A stretch of DNA of 64,000 bases. Source: Cellvibrio sp. KY-GH-1 (GTDB lineage Bacteria > Pseudomonadota > Gammaproteobacteria > Pseudomonadales > Cellvibrionaceae). Below the pieces are notes generated by a model. It made no database searches. It was not told the DNA's origin and saw only the letters and a program-made list of their open reading frames with translations. Where the stretch lies: contig NZ_CP031728.1 in NCBI RefSeq assembly GCF_008806975.1, forward strand, positions 248,001-312,000. Direction: 5' to 3'. Position numbers and translations under genes: made by a program. This document shows positions 28,539-36,251 of this stretch, in pieces (positions within the stretch are counted from its first letter, which is position 1; every line of letters begins with the position of its first letter).

Positions 28539-29576
28539 ATGCCTAAAACATTTATTTTCCTGATAAGGAATTTTTTTCTTATGTTTGTTCCTCTCGCGCT
28601 CTCGGCACAGGCCGAAGTAGAAACTCTTCGTCTCGCTAACGATACCCTGGCAGTAGAAATTACGCCGGATATCGGCGGTCGTTTATTGTCCGCACGTCTG
28701 GTTAACAAGCCCAATTTTTTAAAAGTGGGGGATGCTGTTGTCACCGAACCTAATCCGGATGTTTCACCAACTGCGAATAATATTGGTTATTTAGGGCATG
28801 AAATCTGGGTAGGTCCGCAGAGTCATTGGTGGCAGCAGCAATTGTTGAATGATACGCGTCGTGCCGCAAAAGCCGTTTGGCCTCCGGATCCCTATTTGAT
28901 TCTGGCGAAAAATACAACGCAGGAAAAAAATGCACAGCAAGTAGTGTTGCAAAGCCCTAACAGCCCTATATCTGGCGTTGCAATTAAAAAGGCTTACAGC
29001 CTGGTGAGCGGTAACCCCAATCAAATAAAACTGGACGTAGAAGCAACGAACATTCGCGATTCCAACGTTGCGTGGGATATTTGGTTTAACTCTCGCGTGC
29101 CTTACACATCTCAGGTATATGTTCCTGTTGCAAATATGAAAGATGTGCGTGTCGAACATTTTTCAGATACTACATACGATGGTTTAACTCATAATTTTAG
29201 CGATGGCATTTTTGCGTTGGAAAATGCTAACTCGGCACAAAAGCAGGGGCGCAAGGGCAAGGTGTTTATCCAGCCATCACAGGGTTGGATGGCGGCATTT
29301 CGCGCGGATCAATTGTTGATTATCCAATTTGCCTTGCAACCAAAAAGCGCCATTCACCCGGAGCAGGGGCAGATAGAGTTGTATCAGGAATTTCTGCACA
29401 GCGAGCCCGACGCGGGACTCCTGGAGTTGGAAGTGCACGCGCCTTACAAGACTTTGGCACCCGGGGCTAGCATGGGGGCAGCAGAGATCTGGACCTTATT
29501 ACCCTACACTGGAGCGAATACTCGCGCGGCGCATATCGAGTTTTTGCATCAGCTAAACATTGCCGGTAAGTTGTAA
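28539..29576 (+). CDS. DUF4380-family secreted protein
   Basis: 345 residues with an N-terminal signal peptide (FFLMFVPLALSAQA). The body matches DUF4380: LRLANDTLAVEITPDIGGRLLSARLVNKPN, GHEIWVGPQSHWW, YTSQVYVPVANM and EIWTLLP. This family has a galactose-mutarotase-like beta-sandwich fold and no established activity. A role in binding or isomerising sugars in the periplasm is plausible next to the GH74 gene, but the two genes are 555 bp apart with regulatory DNA between them. A GAGAG site lies ahead of the ATG. Confidence 0.75.
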   Translation: MPKTFIFLIRNFFLMFVPLALSAQAEVETLRLANDTLAVEITPDIGGRLLSARLVNKPNFLKVGDAVVTEPNPDVSPTANNIGYLGHEIWVGPQSHWWQQQLLNDTRRAAKAVWPPDPYLILAKNTTQEKNAQQVVLQSPNSPISGVAIKKAYSLVSGNPNQIKLDVEATNIRDSNVAWDIWFNSRVPYTSQVYVPVANMKDVRVEHFSDTTYDGLTHNFSDGIFALENANSAQKQGRKGKVFIQPSQGWMAAFRADQLLIIQFALQPKSAIHPEQGQIELYQEFLHSEPDAGLLELEVHAPYKTLAPGASMGAAEIWTLLPYTGANTRAAHIEFLHQLNIAGKL

Positions 29577-29690
29577 CTCGTTTTTCCAAATTAAACCTAC
29601 GCAACCCCTCTTGTTCATCAGTTAATGCTTCTAATGGCTTCCATCCCCCTCGTGGTGAAAGAGGGTGGTGGTGGCTTAATCCTGATTTTC

Positions 29691-29704
29691 AGCAAGCGCG
29701 ATCA
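29691..29704. promoter_or_regulatory. Operator-like 14-mer upstream of GH74
   Basis: AGCAAGCGCGATCA shares the nine bases GCGCGATCA with the distal sites at 4374-4387 and 15204-15217. It is the weakest member of the operator-like set. Confidence 0.3.
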
Positions 29705-29747
29705 TCGACTGGCGCATATATCCAAAAGTACGTTTGAGCCTAACTGA

Positions 29748-29774
29748 CAATAACCAAATAATGTTTGGTTATTG
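29748..29774. promoter_or_regulatory. Perfect 11-bp inverted repeat upstream of GH74
   Basis: CAATAACCAAA and its exact reverse complement are separated by TAATG. It lacks a T run, so it resembles a dimeric regulator's operator more than a terminator. Confidence 0.4.
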
Positions 29775-29907
29775 ATTCTTAATCTATTAGTATTAATTAA
29801 CATATTTAAACCATAAAATTTTTGCTTCTAATAAAAATAATTGGCAAGTATACGGTTATATCGGGCTTATCCCCCAAGCTCTTGGTTTTAACAAAGCATC
29901 GAACGTT

Positions 29908-30042
29908 TTAAACGATTCCGAAGGAAGAGTATCTCCTTCAGGCGGTTGCCCGTTGTGCAACTGTCATCCGAATTTGTGCGGTTACTGGTGGTGCCAGCCA
30001 GTGAAGGGAGAGGGTAGGCCTGCTGGTAACCGTACAAATCTA
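29908..30042 (+). ncRNA. Candidate structured leader RNA upstream of GH74
   Basis: Successive foldable elements are visible: GAAGG/CCTTC near 29918-29941; GTTGC/GCAAC near 29945-29961; then a long outer stem of 13 positions (about 29976-29988 with 30029-30041, one G-U) that encloses an ACTGG/CCAGT hairpin. It lies about 90 bases before the GH74 start codon and could be a 5' leader controlling that gene. It does not match any riboswitch consensus I know (cobalamin, TPP, glycine and c-di-GMP-I considered). Confidence 0.35.
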
Positions 30043-30131
30043 GCTACACGCACGACCAAAGCTCATTTCAGTACAAATAATAAGCTCCTAAATAACGCTA
30101 ATAACGAGAAGTCACTCGACGAGAGATCACT

Positions 30132-32858
30132 ATGCAACTCAAAAAAATTGCCTTGGGCACGCTCTTGGCTGTCGCTAGTTTCAGCCCCTTGGTTTCACTT
30201 AACACCATCGCTCAAACCTCTGAAGCCTACAACTGGGACAGCCTCGCCATTGGCGGCGGAGGTTTTGTCTCGGCGGTAATTCCCAGCAAAACTGAGCAGG
30301 GCGTTGTCTACGCCCGCACCGATGTGGGTGGCGCTTATCGTTGGGATAAAGCCAACAGTCGTTGGGTATCGATGCTGGATTGGGTGTCTGAAGATCAAAC
30401 TGGTTTACTCGGCGTCGAGTCGATTGCAGTAGATCCAAAAGATGCAGCCAAAGTCTACCTGTTTGCGGGTATTAGCTATTTCAATAACGGTAACAGCGCC
30501 ATTTTGCGCTCTACGGATTACGGTAAAACCTTCACGCTGATTAACGTGAGCAACCAGTTCAAAGCCCACGGTAATGGCATGGGGCGCCAGAACGGCGAAC
30601 GTTTGCAAGTCGATCCGGGTTCCAGCAACGTCCTTTACGTGGGTACCCGTTTTAATGGCTTGTTCAAGAGTTCTGATTCCGGTTCCAGCTGGGCGCGCTT
30701 GTCCGGCCTGAATGTCACCACCACACCCAATGAAAACGGCATCAGCTTTGTGGCGCCTGACCCGCTCAGTGTCTCTGGCGGCACTGCACAACGTTTGATT
30801 GTCGGTGTTTCCCGCTTTGGCTCGGTGGGTGCAAACCTCTATCGCAGTAACGATGGCGGCGCGACTTTCACAGCTATCTCCGGTGCACCCACTGCCTATA
30901 TTCCGCAACGCGCGGCCTACGCGGGCGATGGCAATCTCTACATCACCTACGCCAATGGCGCTGGCCCTCACGGACACTGGGCGCAGCCCGAACCCATGGA
31001 TGCCGGCCAGATCTGGAAGTACAACGTCAGTAGCGGTGTCTGGACTAACGTAACCCCCAGTGGCTACACCCGGGCCTTTGGCGGAATCAGTGTTGACCCC
31101 AGCAATCCGCAGCGTTTGTTGGCCACTACCGTGAATACCTATATGCAACAGGGCGATGCCTGGGGTGATCGAATCTTTATTTCTACCAACGGCGGCAGTA
31201 GCTGGACCGATGTGATTCAGCGTGGTTTTGCACGCGATGCTCAGGGTATTACCTGGATTAATGGTCATGCGATCCATTGGGCTGGTTCGATCGAGTTTGA
31301 TCCCTTTGATACCAATGCAGCCTGGGTTACGTCGGGCAATGGTATTTTCAGAACTTCAAATATCAATGCCACTACCACCACCTGGGCGTTTAACGTGAAG
31401 GGGCTGGAGGAAACTGTACCGCTGAATATCGTTAGCGTCGCGAATGGCCCGCTCTTCACGGTGATTGGTGACTATGATGGCTTCCGCCATACCGACCCAG
31501 CCCAATACGCACCGATTCATAATCCACGCATGGGCAGCACCACCGGTTTGGCAGTTGCATCCCAGGCGACCAACATTGTGGCGCGCGCTGGAGGTAACGA
31601 TACGCCGGCGATTTACACCTCCGTCGATACCGGGGTGACCTGGACTAAAGCCGCGACTATGAATGGCAAGAATGGCCAGCTCGCACTCTCGGCCAACGGC
31701 GGTGTATTGCTGCATAGCCCGCAAGATTCTGCGACGACTTATCGTTCGACCAACCTGGGTTCAAGCTGGACTGCGGTAACCGGTTTGAGTGTAACCAATG
31801 CGCGCCCGGTGGCGGATTCGGTTAACAGCAACAAATTCTACGCTTACAACAATGGCACCATGATGGTGAGTGCCAACGGCGGTGTTTCCTTTGCTGCTGC
31901 AGGTTCGCTAGCCGCTAACGGATCCAGTGTGATTCGTGTTGCACCGGGAATTGAAGGGGATATTTGGGTGCCGCTCTATGGTGGTGGCTTGGCTCGCTCT
32001 ACTAACTCGGGTTCATCTTTCACTACTATCAGTGGAATTAGCTATGCCGGTGCTGTTGGGTTTGGCAAAGCAGCCAGTGGTGCGACCTATCCAACGGTGT
32101 ACATGTGGGGCACAGTGAATGGCGTGCGCGGCGTTTATCGCTCTACCAATGCGGGCACTAGTTGGGTACGCATTAATAATGATGATCAGGAGTTTGGTGG
32201 CCCGGCAAATGGCCAGTTTGTTATTGGCGATATGAATACTTACGGTCTGGTGTACATGAGTACTGCTGGTCGCGGCGTTGCCTATGGTAAACCGTCAGGA
32301 GTAGTGACGTCCTCCAGTGTGGCGAGCAGTCTTATCGCTACCAGTTCCAGCCGTTCATCCAGCTCGATAGCAGTTACCAGTTCCAGTCGTTCATCAAGTT
32401 CAGTTGCACTAACCAGTTCAAGTCGCTCGTCCAGCTCTGTTGCGCAAACCAGCAGTGCAATCAGTTCCAGTCGTTCGTCTTCCAGTTCAATCGTTTCTTC
32501 CAGTCGCTCATCCAGCTCGGTTGCAAGTTCTGTGGCCAGCAGCAGTGCGACAGCAGCGAATTGTACTTATGTCGTTAGCAACCAATGGGGTACCGGTTTT
32601 ACCGCGGCGATTCGTATTAAAAATAATCGCACTACCGCAATCAATGGTTGGAGTGTGAACTGGAGTTATAGCGATGGCAGCGCAGTAACTGGTGGTTGGA
32701 ATGCAACCATCACGGGTTCCAATCCATACAATGCGGTGAACGTTGGTTACAACGGCACTATTCAGCCAGGTCAAACCGTTGAATTCGGATTCCAGGGTAC
32801 CAAGCCTTCTAATCTAAACGCGTCAATTCCTGCGGTTACTGGCGCAGCGTGTAATTAA
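30132..32858 (+). CDS. GH74-CBM2 xyloglucanase
   Basis: 908 residues with a signal peptide (cleaved near residue 28), a GH74 double beta-propeller (about 29-720), Ser linkers with repeated SSSRSSSS blocks, and a C-terminal CBM2 (about 808-908, [15 protein letters not shown] to AACN). Asp64 in [11 protein letters not shown] is the expected catalytic base; the acid is in the second propeller, probably the [10 protein letters not shown] segment. GH74 enzymes cut the beta-1,4-glucan backbone of xyloglucan. Unlike the pseudogene at 15455-16930 this copy keeps the Asp. Its C-terminal CBM2 contrasts with the N-terminal CBM2 of the other enzymes here. The gene ends in a strong terminator. Confidence 0.94.
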   Translation: MQLKKIALGTLLAVASFSPLVSLNTIAQTSEAYNWDSLAIGGGGFVSAVIPSKTEQGVVYARTDVGGAYRWDKANSRWVSMLDWVSEDQTGLLGVESIAVDPKDAAKVYLFAGISYFNNGNSAILRSTDYGKTFTLINVSNQFKAHGNGMGRQNGERLQVDPGSSNVLYVGTRFNGLFKSSDSGSSWARLSGLNVTTTPNENGISFVAPDPLSVSGGTAQRLIVGVSRFGSVGANLYRSNDGGATFTAISGAPTAYIPQRAAYAGDGNLYITYANGAGPHGHWAQPEPMDAGQIWKYNVSSGVWTNVTPSGYTRAFGGISVDPSNPQRLLATTVNTYMQQGDAWGDRIFISTNGGSSWTDVIQRGFARDAQGITWINGHAIHWAGSIEFDPFDTNAAWVTSGNGIFRTSNINATTTTWAFNVKGLEETVPLNIVSVANGPLFTVIGDYDGFRHTDPAQYAPIHNPRMGSTTGLAVASQATNIVARAGGNDTPAIYTSVDTGVTWTKAATMNGKNGQLALSANGGVLLHSPQDSATTYRSTNLGSSWTAVTGLSVTNARPVADSVNSNKFYAYNNGTMMVSANGGVSFAAAGSLAANGSSVIRVAPGIEGDIWVPLYGGGLARSTNSGSSFTTISGISYAGAVGFGKAASGATYPTVYMWGTVNGVRGVYRSTNAGTSWVRINNDDQEFGGPANGQFVIGDMNTYGLVYMSTAGRGVAYGKPSGVVTSSSVASSLIATSSSRSSSSIAVTSSSRSSSSVALTSSSRSSSSVAQTSSAISSSRSSSSSIVSSSRSSSSVASSVASSSATAANCTYVVSNQWGTGFTAAIRIKNNRTTAINGWSVNWSYSDGSAVTGGWNATITGSNPYNAVNVGYNGTIQPGQTVEFGFQGTKPSNLNASIPAVTGAACN

Positions 32859-32891
32859 CAATTTCTACTTGTGGTTCTTTGTGTGTCTTCA

Positions 32892-32916
32892 GCCCGGTCA
32901 TTGACCGGGCTTTTTT
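32892..32916 (+). terminator. Rho-independent terminator after GH74
   Basis: GCCCGGTC (32892-32899) pairs with GACCGGGC (32903-32910), followed by six T. Confidence 0.92.
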
Positions 32917-32934
32917 ATGAGCTCAATAATTTTA

Positions 32935-32973
32935 GGGTTCAATAAATTGAACCCCTACGAATTTATTGCGCCC
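32935..32973. repeat. Dispersed palindromic repeat, isolated copy
   Basis: GGGTTCAATAAATTGAACCC (32935-32954), then CCTACG and the right half of the companion unit (ATTTATTGCGCCC). The same two units recur at 54369-54510. Confidence 0.75.
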
Positions 32974-33158
32974 AGTCATTGCGCCCATCTACTGCTCCGC
33001 TCATCTGCTGCAGGGTATCAATTGCGCCGCTTCTTTTGCGGTGATTCGCAAGGGTAAGGATTCGATACATTCGTCACCTTGAGTTTTCATCAGTTTGTCT
33101 TTACCGTGTGCTCCAATTTAACGGATCGACCTTTGTGGACACAGGAATTTTAGCGAGC

Positions 33159-33977
33159 ATGTTGCGTAGCATACTTTTGAGCAGTACTGGGTTATTCATT
33201 GGTGCTTTTTCGGCGCACCTGTTTGCCGAAGAGTTTCGACATGAACTGGAATTTGGGATGGGGCTAGGTGGACAGCACTTGCCGCATTATCGAGGTTCGG
33301 AAGAAACCCACACTAAAGTGTTGCCTATTCCTGTGGTGGAATACCGGGGTAGAATTTTAAAATCCGATCGCGATGGCACGCGCGCCGAGTTTTCCCTCGC
33401 CGAGCGAATTGAATTCAATATCAGCGCCGATTTAGCCTTAAACGATGGTGCAGAAGACAATCGCTTGCGCGAAGGTATGCCGGAGTTGGAATCTGAATTC
33501 CAATTGGGGCCGTCGGTGAATATTGATTTAACCGGGCACGGTTTTAATCGCGGGTTGATTTTGCGTTTGCCGGTGCGGCCTGCGTTTGCCTTCGGCAGTG
33601 ATAGTGAATATATCGGTTACGTTGCCAACCCCATGCTGACCTGGATTCAACCGCGTGTGTTGGATCGTTGGCGCGTCTCTCTGGATGTAGGCGCACTCTA
33701 TGGTTCGGATCGATACCATCAGCACTACTACAATGTTGCGCCGCAATATGTTACTGCCGCACGGTCAGAGTATTCTGCTGACGCTGGGTTTAGCGGCACC
33801 TTCACAGAAGTGGGTGTTTCTTCCAAACAGGGAAGCCTGGTTTATGGTGTAAGCCTGCGTTACGACAATTTGCGCGATGCTGTATTTTACGATAGCCCAC
33901 TGGTTGAAACCGGCGATTACTGGAGTTTTTCCTTTGGGGTAGGTTGGTTATTTAAAACCTGGAATTGGACTGAGTAG
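33159..33977 (+). CDS. MipA/OmpV-family outer-membrane protein
   Basis: 272 residues from the ATG at 33159, with an AGGA site about a dozen bases upstream; a GTG 51 bases earlier is in frame but would spoil the signal peptide. It has an N-terminal signal peptide (to about AHLFA) and alternating aromatic/hydrophobic beta-strands ending in an aromatic-rich C-terminus (DYWSFSFGVGWLFKTWNW), typical of MipA/OmpV barrels. The family includes MltA-interacting scaffold proteins, but most members have no tested role. It stands alone between the GH74 terminator and a convergent minus-strand gene. Confidence 0.78.
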   Translation: MLRSILLSSTGLFIGAFSAHLFAEEFRHELEFGMGLGGQHLPHYRGSEETHTKVLPIPVVEYRGRILKSDRDGTRAEFSLAERIEFNISADLALNDGAEDNRLREGMPELESEFQLGPSVNIDLTGHGFNRGLILRLPVRPAFAFGSDSEYIGYVANPMLTWIQPRVLDRWRVSLDVGALYGSDRYHQHYYNVAPQYVTAARSEYSADAGFSGTFTEVGVSSKQGSLVYGVSLRYDNLRDAVFYDSPLVETGDYWSFSFGVGWLFKTWNWTE

Positions 33978-33996
33978 CTCCCGCTCGCACGGCAAT

Positions 33997-34449
33997 TTAA
34001 AGCGGTGATAGTTCAGCGAATGCAGATAGCTTTTCAATGGTATTACCCGCATGGGCGTGCAGATTATTTAACAGTTCCTCGCTGGTATTGTTTTCGTCGT
34101 GCGTGCGGGCTTTTGCGATCAGGGCCAATATGTTTTTCTCGGCATCCATACGCTGTTGTAATACTGCGTAAGTGTAATTATCAGTAACGGCGGCGCCAAT
34201 GCGATGCAGCAACATCTCGCTATCTTCTTTGTCCGGGTCTGGCATTGTGGGTAAGTCACCTAGTTCCCGAATTCGCTGCTCCAATGCTGGAATAAATGTT
34301 TCGCGTGCATCACCAATGTGCGTTAATTCCTGTGCAATTCTCTCGCTGGCCACAATTTGGGTTCCATCGCGAAAGTGATCCACGGATTCGCGGCAGGCTA
34401 CCAGTAATTCGTTAAGCGATACTTCAAGATCAGATAACAAACGAAACAT
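33997..34449 (-). CDS. Helical-bundle protein, DUF2383/PA2169-like
   Basis: 150 residues starting MFRLLSDLEVSLNELLVACRES; the ATG at 34449 has a GGAGGG site, better than the longer frame. The composition and heptad-like spacing (DARETFIPALEQRIRELG; NILALIAKARTHDENNT) suggest a four-helix bundle resembling the PA2169/DUF2383 ferritin-like proteins. Function is unknown; stress-related roles have been suggested for such proteins. It is 36 bp downstream of the lipid-kinase gene on the same strand, so may be the last gene of that operon. Confidence 0.5.
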   Translation of the reverse strand: MFRLLSDLEVSLNELLVACRESVDHFRDGTQIVASERIAQELTHIGDARETFIPALEQRIRELGDLPTMPDPDKEDSEMLLHRIGAAVTDNYTYAVLQQRMDAEKNILALIAKARTHDENNTSEELLNNLHAHAGNTIEKLSAFAELSPL

Positions 34450-34485
34450 ATTTTGTTCCCTCCGATAATTTGTCATACCACATTA

Positions 34486-35376
34486 TTAGTGCGGGGGTGC
34501 CGCGCATACAACTTCCAATGCTTGAGGAATCACCGTAAAAAGTGCGGGCGTGTGGCTGATATGTTCGCCATCGGCGTGAATTTCAAGGGTGGGCGCTGTA
34601 ACAATTTCCATGTCCTGGCTCGCAAGCGTAAAGGTTCTGCGAATTTGTTTGTGTTTACCAAAGCGCAATAGTGGGGCGCTGGCGAGCATTTGCCAAAAAC
34701 CTTGGGGATAAAGGCTATACAAATGCAGTAGTCCATCATCAATTTCAGATTCTTCGGCAATTATATTGCCGCCGCCGTAATAGCGGCCACTGCCTACCGC
34801 GAGTTGTATGGAGCGCAACCTATAATTGTTACCGTTTGATTTTATCGATACAAAAAACTTTTTTTGGTTGTGAAAGGCTGAAAAAATAGCTTTTAAATAA
34901 CTAAATACGCCCCATTTCTTTTTTAAGTCGGGTGTTAGTTCCTTAGTCACTTCCACGCCTAGCCCGATGTGGGCAACGTTAAAAAAATAGCGGCCGTTGA
35001 CAATTCCCAGGTTTATTTTCCGATAATTATTTTCATAAATAATCCGAAAGGCATCATCAATGTCGGGCGAGATTTCCAGTGAGCGGGCTAAATCATTGGC
35101 GGTACCCATGGGTAATATGGCAAAGCGCAATTTGTGGCGATAGAGCGCGGGTAGCGCTGAGTTAATCGTGCCATCGCCACCGCCAATAATCACTAATTGA
35201 ATATCCTTGTGGTTGTTTTCAATCAATTCTTCGGCCGTTGTGGAATCATCTAGGTAATGGATGAGCACCTCCGTGCCTGCCTCGCGCAACAATGCAACAC
35301 CTTCGGCGATGTCCGAATCCTTGCCGATGCGACTGTGGGGATTGATCAACATTAGCGCTTTTTTAGGCGTGGTCAC
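34486..35376 (-). CDS. Diacylglycerol/YegS-type lipid kinase
   Basis: 296 residues from the GTG at 35376, which has an AGAGGG site and overlaps the end of the PAP2 gene; an ATG 30 bases earlier is a less likely start. Diagnostic features are the N-terminal LMLINPHSRIGK, the nucleotide-binding VIIGGGDGTINSALPAL, and LPMGTANDLARSLEI. The family phosphorylates lipid hydroxyls such as those of diacylglycerol or phosphatidylglycerol on the cytoplasmic side of the membrane. Pairing and overlap with a PAP2 phosphatase suggest lipid phosphate turnover. Confidence 0.88.
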   Translation of the reverse strand: MTTPKKALMLINPHSRIGKDSDIAEGVALLREAGTEVLIHYLDDSTTAEELIENNHKDIQLVIIGGGDGTINSALPALYRHKLRFAILPMGTANDLARSLEISPDIDDAFRIIYENNYRKINLGIVNGRYFFNVAHIGLGVEVTKELTPDLKKKWGVFSYLKAIFSAFHNQKKFFVSIKSNGNNYRLRSIQLAVGSGRYYGGGNIIAEESEIDDGLLHLYSLYPQGFWQMLASAPLLRFGKHKQIRRTFTLASQDMEIVTAPTLEIHADGEHISHTPALFTVIPQALEVVCAAPPH

Positions 35377-36109
35377 GGTTATTCGCCCTCTGTAAACCGC
35401 GTGCAAGCAACCAACAGATTAATGCCCAGGCGGCACCTGCAGTCCAACCGGCCACTACATCGCTAGGCCAATGTACGCCCAAATATACGCGGCTAATGCC
35501 CACCAACAAGGTGATAAATGTGCAAAATAATAAAATAAAAATTTTAATTCGCTTACGCCGTTGCGTTGCTGCCAATAACGCGCCCAGGGTGAGGTAGGTG
35601 CTGGCGGATAGCATGGAGTGCCCGCTGGGGAAGCTGGCGGTATAAATCACTGTGCGATGGGGAACCAAGTCAGGGCGATCGCGATCAATGGATTTTTTTA
35701 ATAAGCTGCTTGCCCCCAATGCGCCCAAGGTGGCAACTAGTACCACTAATGCCAAATACGATTTATCGCTCATGAGTAAAAATATCAGTACCGCTAGCGT
35801 CAACAAAATCAGCACGGCATTGCCACCCAGTGCGGTAATATCTCGCCCGACTTCCTCCAGCCATGGTGGGCCAAGTGGGTCGCTCAAGTCATGAGGGTTG
35901 CGCATTAAAAGCAGTAAATAGCGATCCAACTCGTGGGGTTGTTCTTGCAGCGCCAATTGTGTGAGTAAGACAAATAAAAACAGCGATACAAAAGTGGCAA
36001 AAATAGCGAGTAGAACCGGTAACTCCCGTTGCCATAACCAGTGGATAGCCAGCATCAACCTATTGGTTGATGCGGAGGCAGTTTCCTGCATGGCTGTTTT
36101 ATCCTGCAT
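35363..36109 (-). CDS. PAP2-family membrane phosphatase
   Basis: 248 residues. All three PAP2 motifs are present: KKSIDRDRPD, SFPSGHSM and SRVYLGVHWPSDV, in a protein with about six membrane segments. It likely removes phosphate from a lipid phosphate (phosphatidic acid, phosphatidylglycerophosphate or undecaprenyl pyrophosphate) on the periplasmic face. A good AAGGAG site precedes the ATG. The gene's 3' end overlaps the lipid-kinase start by 14 bases, which implies translational coupling. Confidence 0.9.
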   Translation of the reverse strand: MQDKTAMQETASASTNRLMLAIHWLWQRELPVLLAIFATFVSLFLFVLLTQLALQEQPHELDRYLLLLMRNPHDLSDPLGPPWLEEVGRDITALGGNAVLILLTLAVLIFLLMSDKSYLALVVLVATLGALGASSLLKKSIDRDRPDLVPHRTVIYTASFPSGHSMLSASTYLTLGALLAATQRRKRIKIFILLFCTFITLLVGISRVYLGVHWPSDVVAGWTAGAAWALICWLLARGLQRANNRDHA

Positions 36110-36251
36110 CGCAAGTGCTCCTTAAAATTCCGTGCTCTGTCGCTGTCCAGTACTGGGTATGTCTGTAAGTAAGACGCAAATTGCGAGCCACTAGTTCAAT
36201 GGGTGGATTAGTTTTGTGATCAACTTAAAATTAAAGCTCCTGGATTCACAA

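Larger units (their letters stand above)
29577..30131 (+). promoter_or_regulatory. Upstream region of the GH74 gene
   Basis: 555 bp without a credible gene. It contains an operator-like GCGCGATCA site (29691-29704), an 11-bp perfect inverted repeat (29748-29758 with 29764-29774) and a cluster of hairpins at 29908-30042 described separately. Confidence 0.55.

Noticed and set aside
29930..30045. A cobalamin, TPP, glycine or c-di-GMP riboswitch before GH74
   Set aside because: Stems are present but the conserved boxes of these classes are not found, so only an unclassified structured leader is reported.
29953..30279. A 108-codon plus-strand frame upstream of GH74
   Set aside because: It overlaps the GH74 start in another frame, lacks a ribosome-binding site and has low-complexity content.
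30405..31277. A 290-codon open frame antisense to the GH74 gene
   Set aside because: It is a shadow frame of the GH74 gene; the plus-strand protein has clear motifs while the antisense protein has none and no ribosome-binding site.
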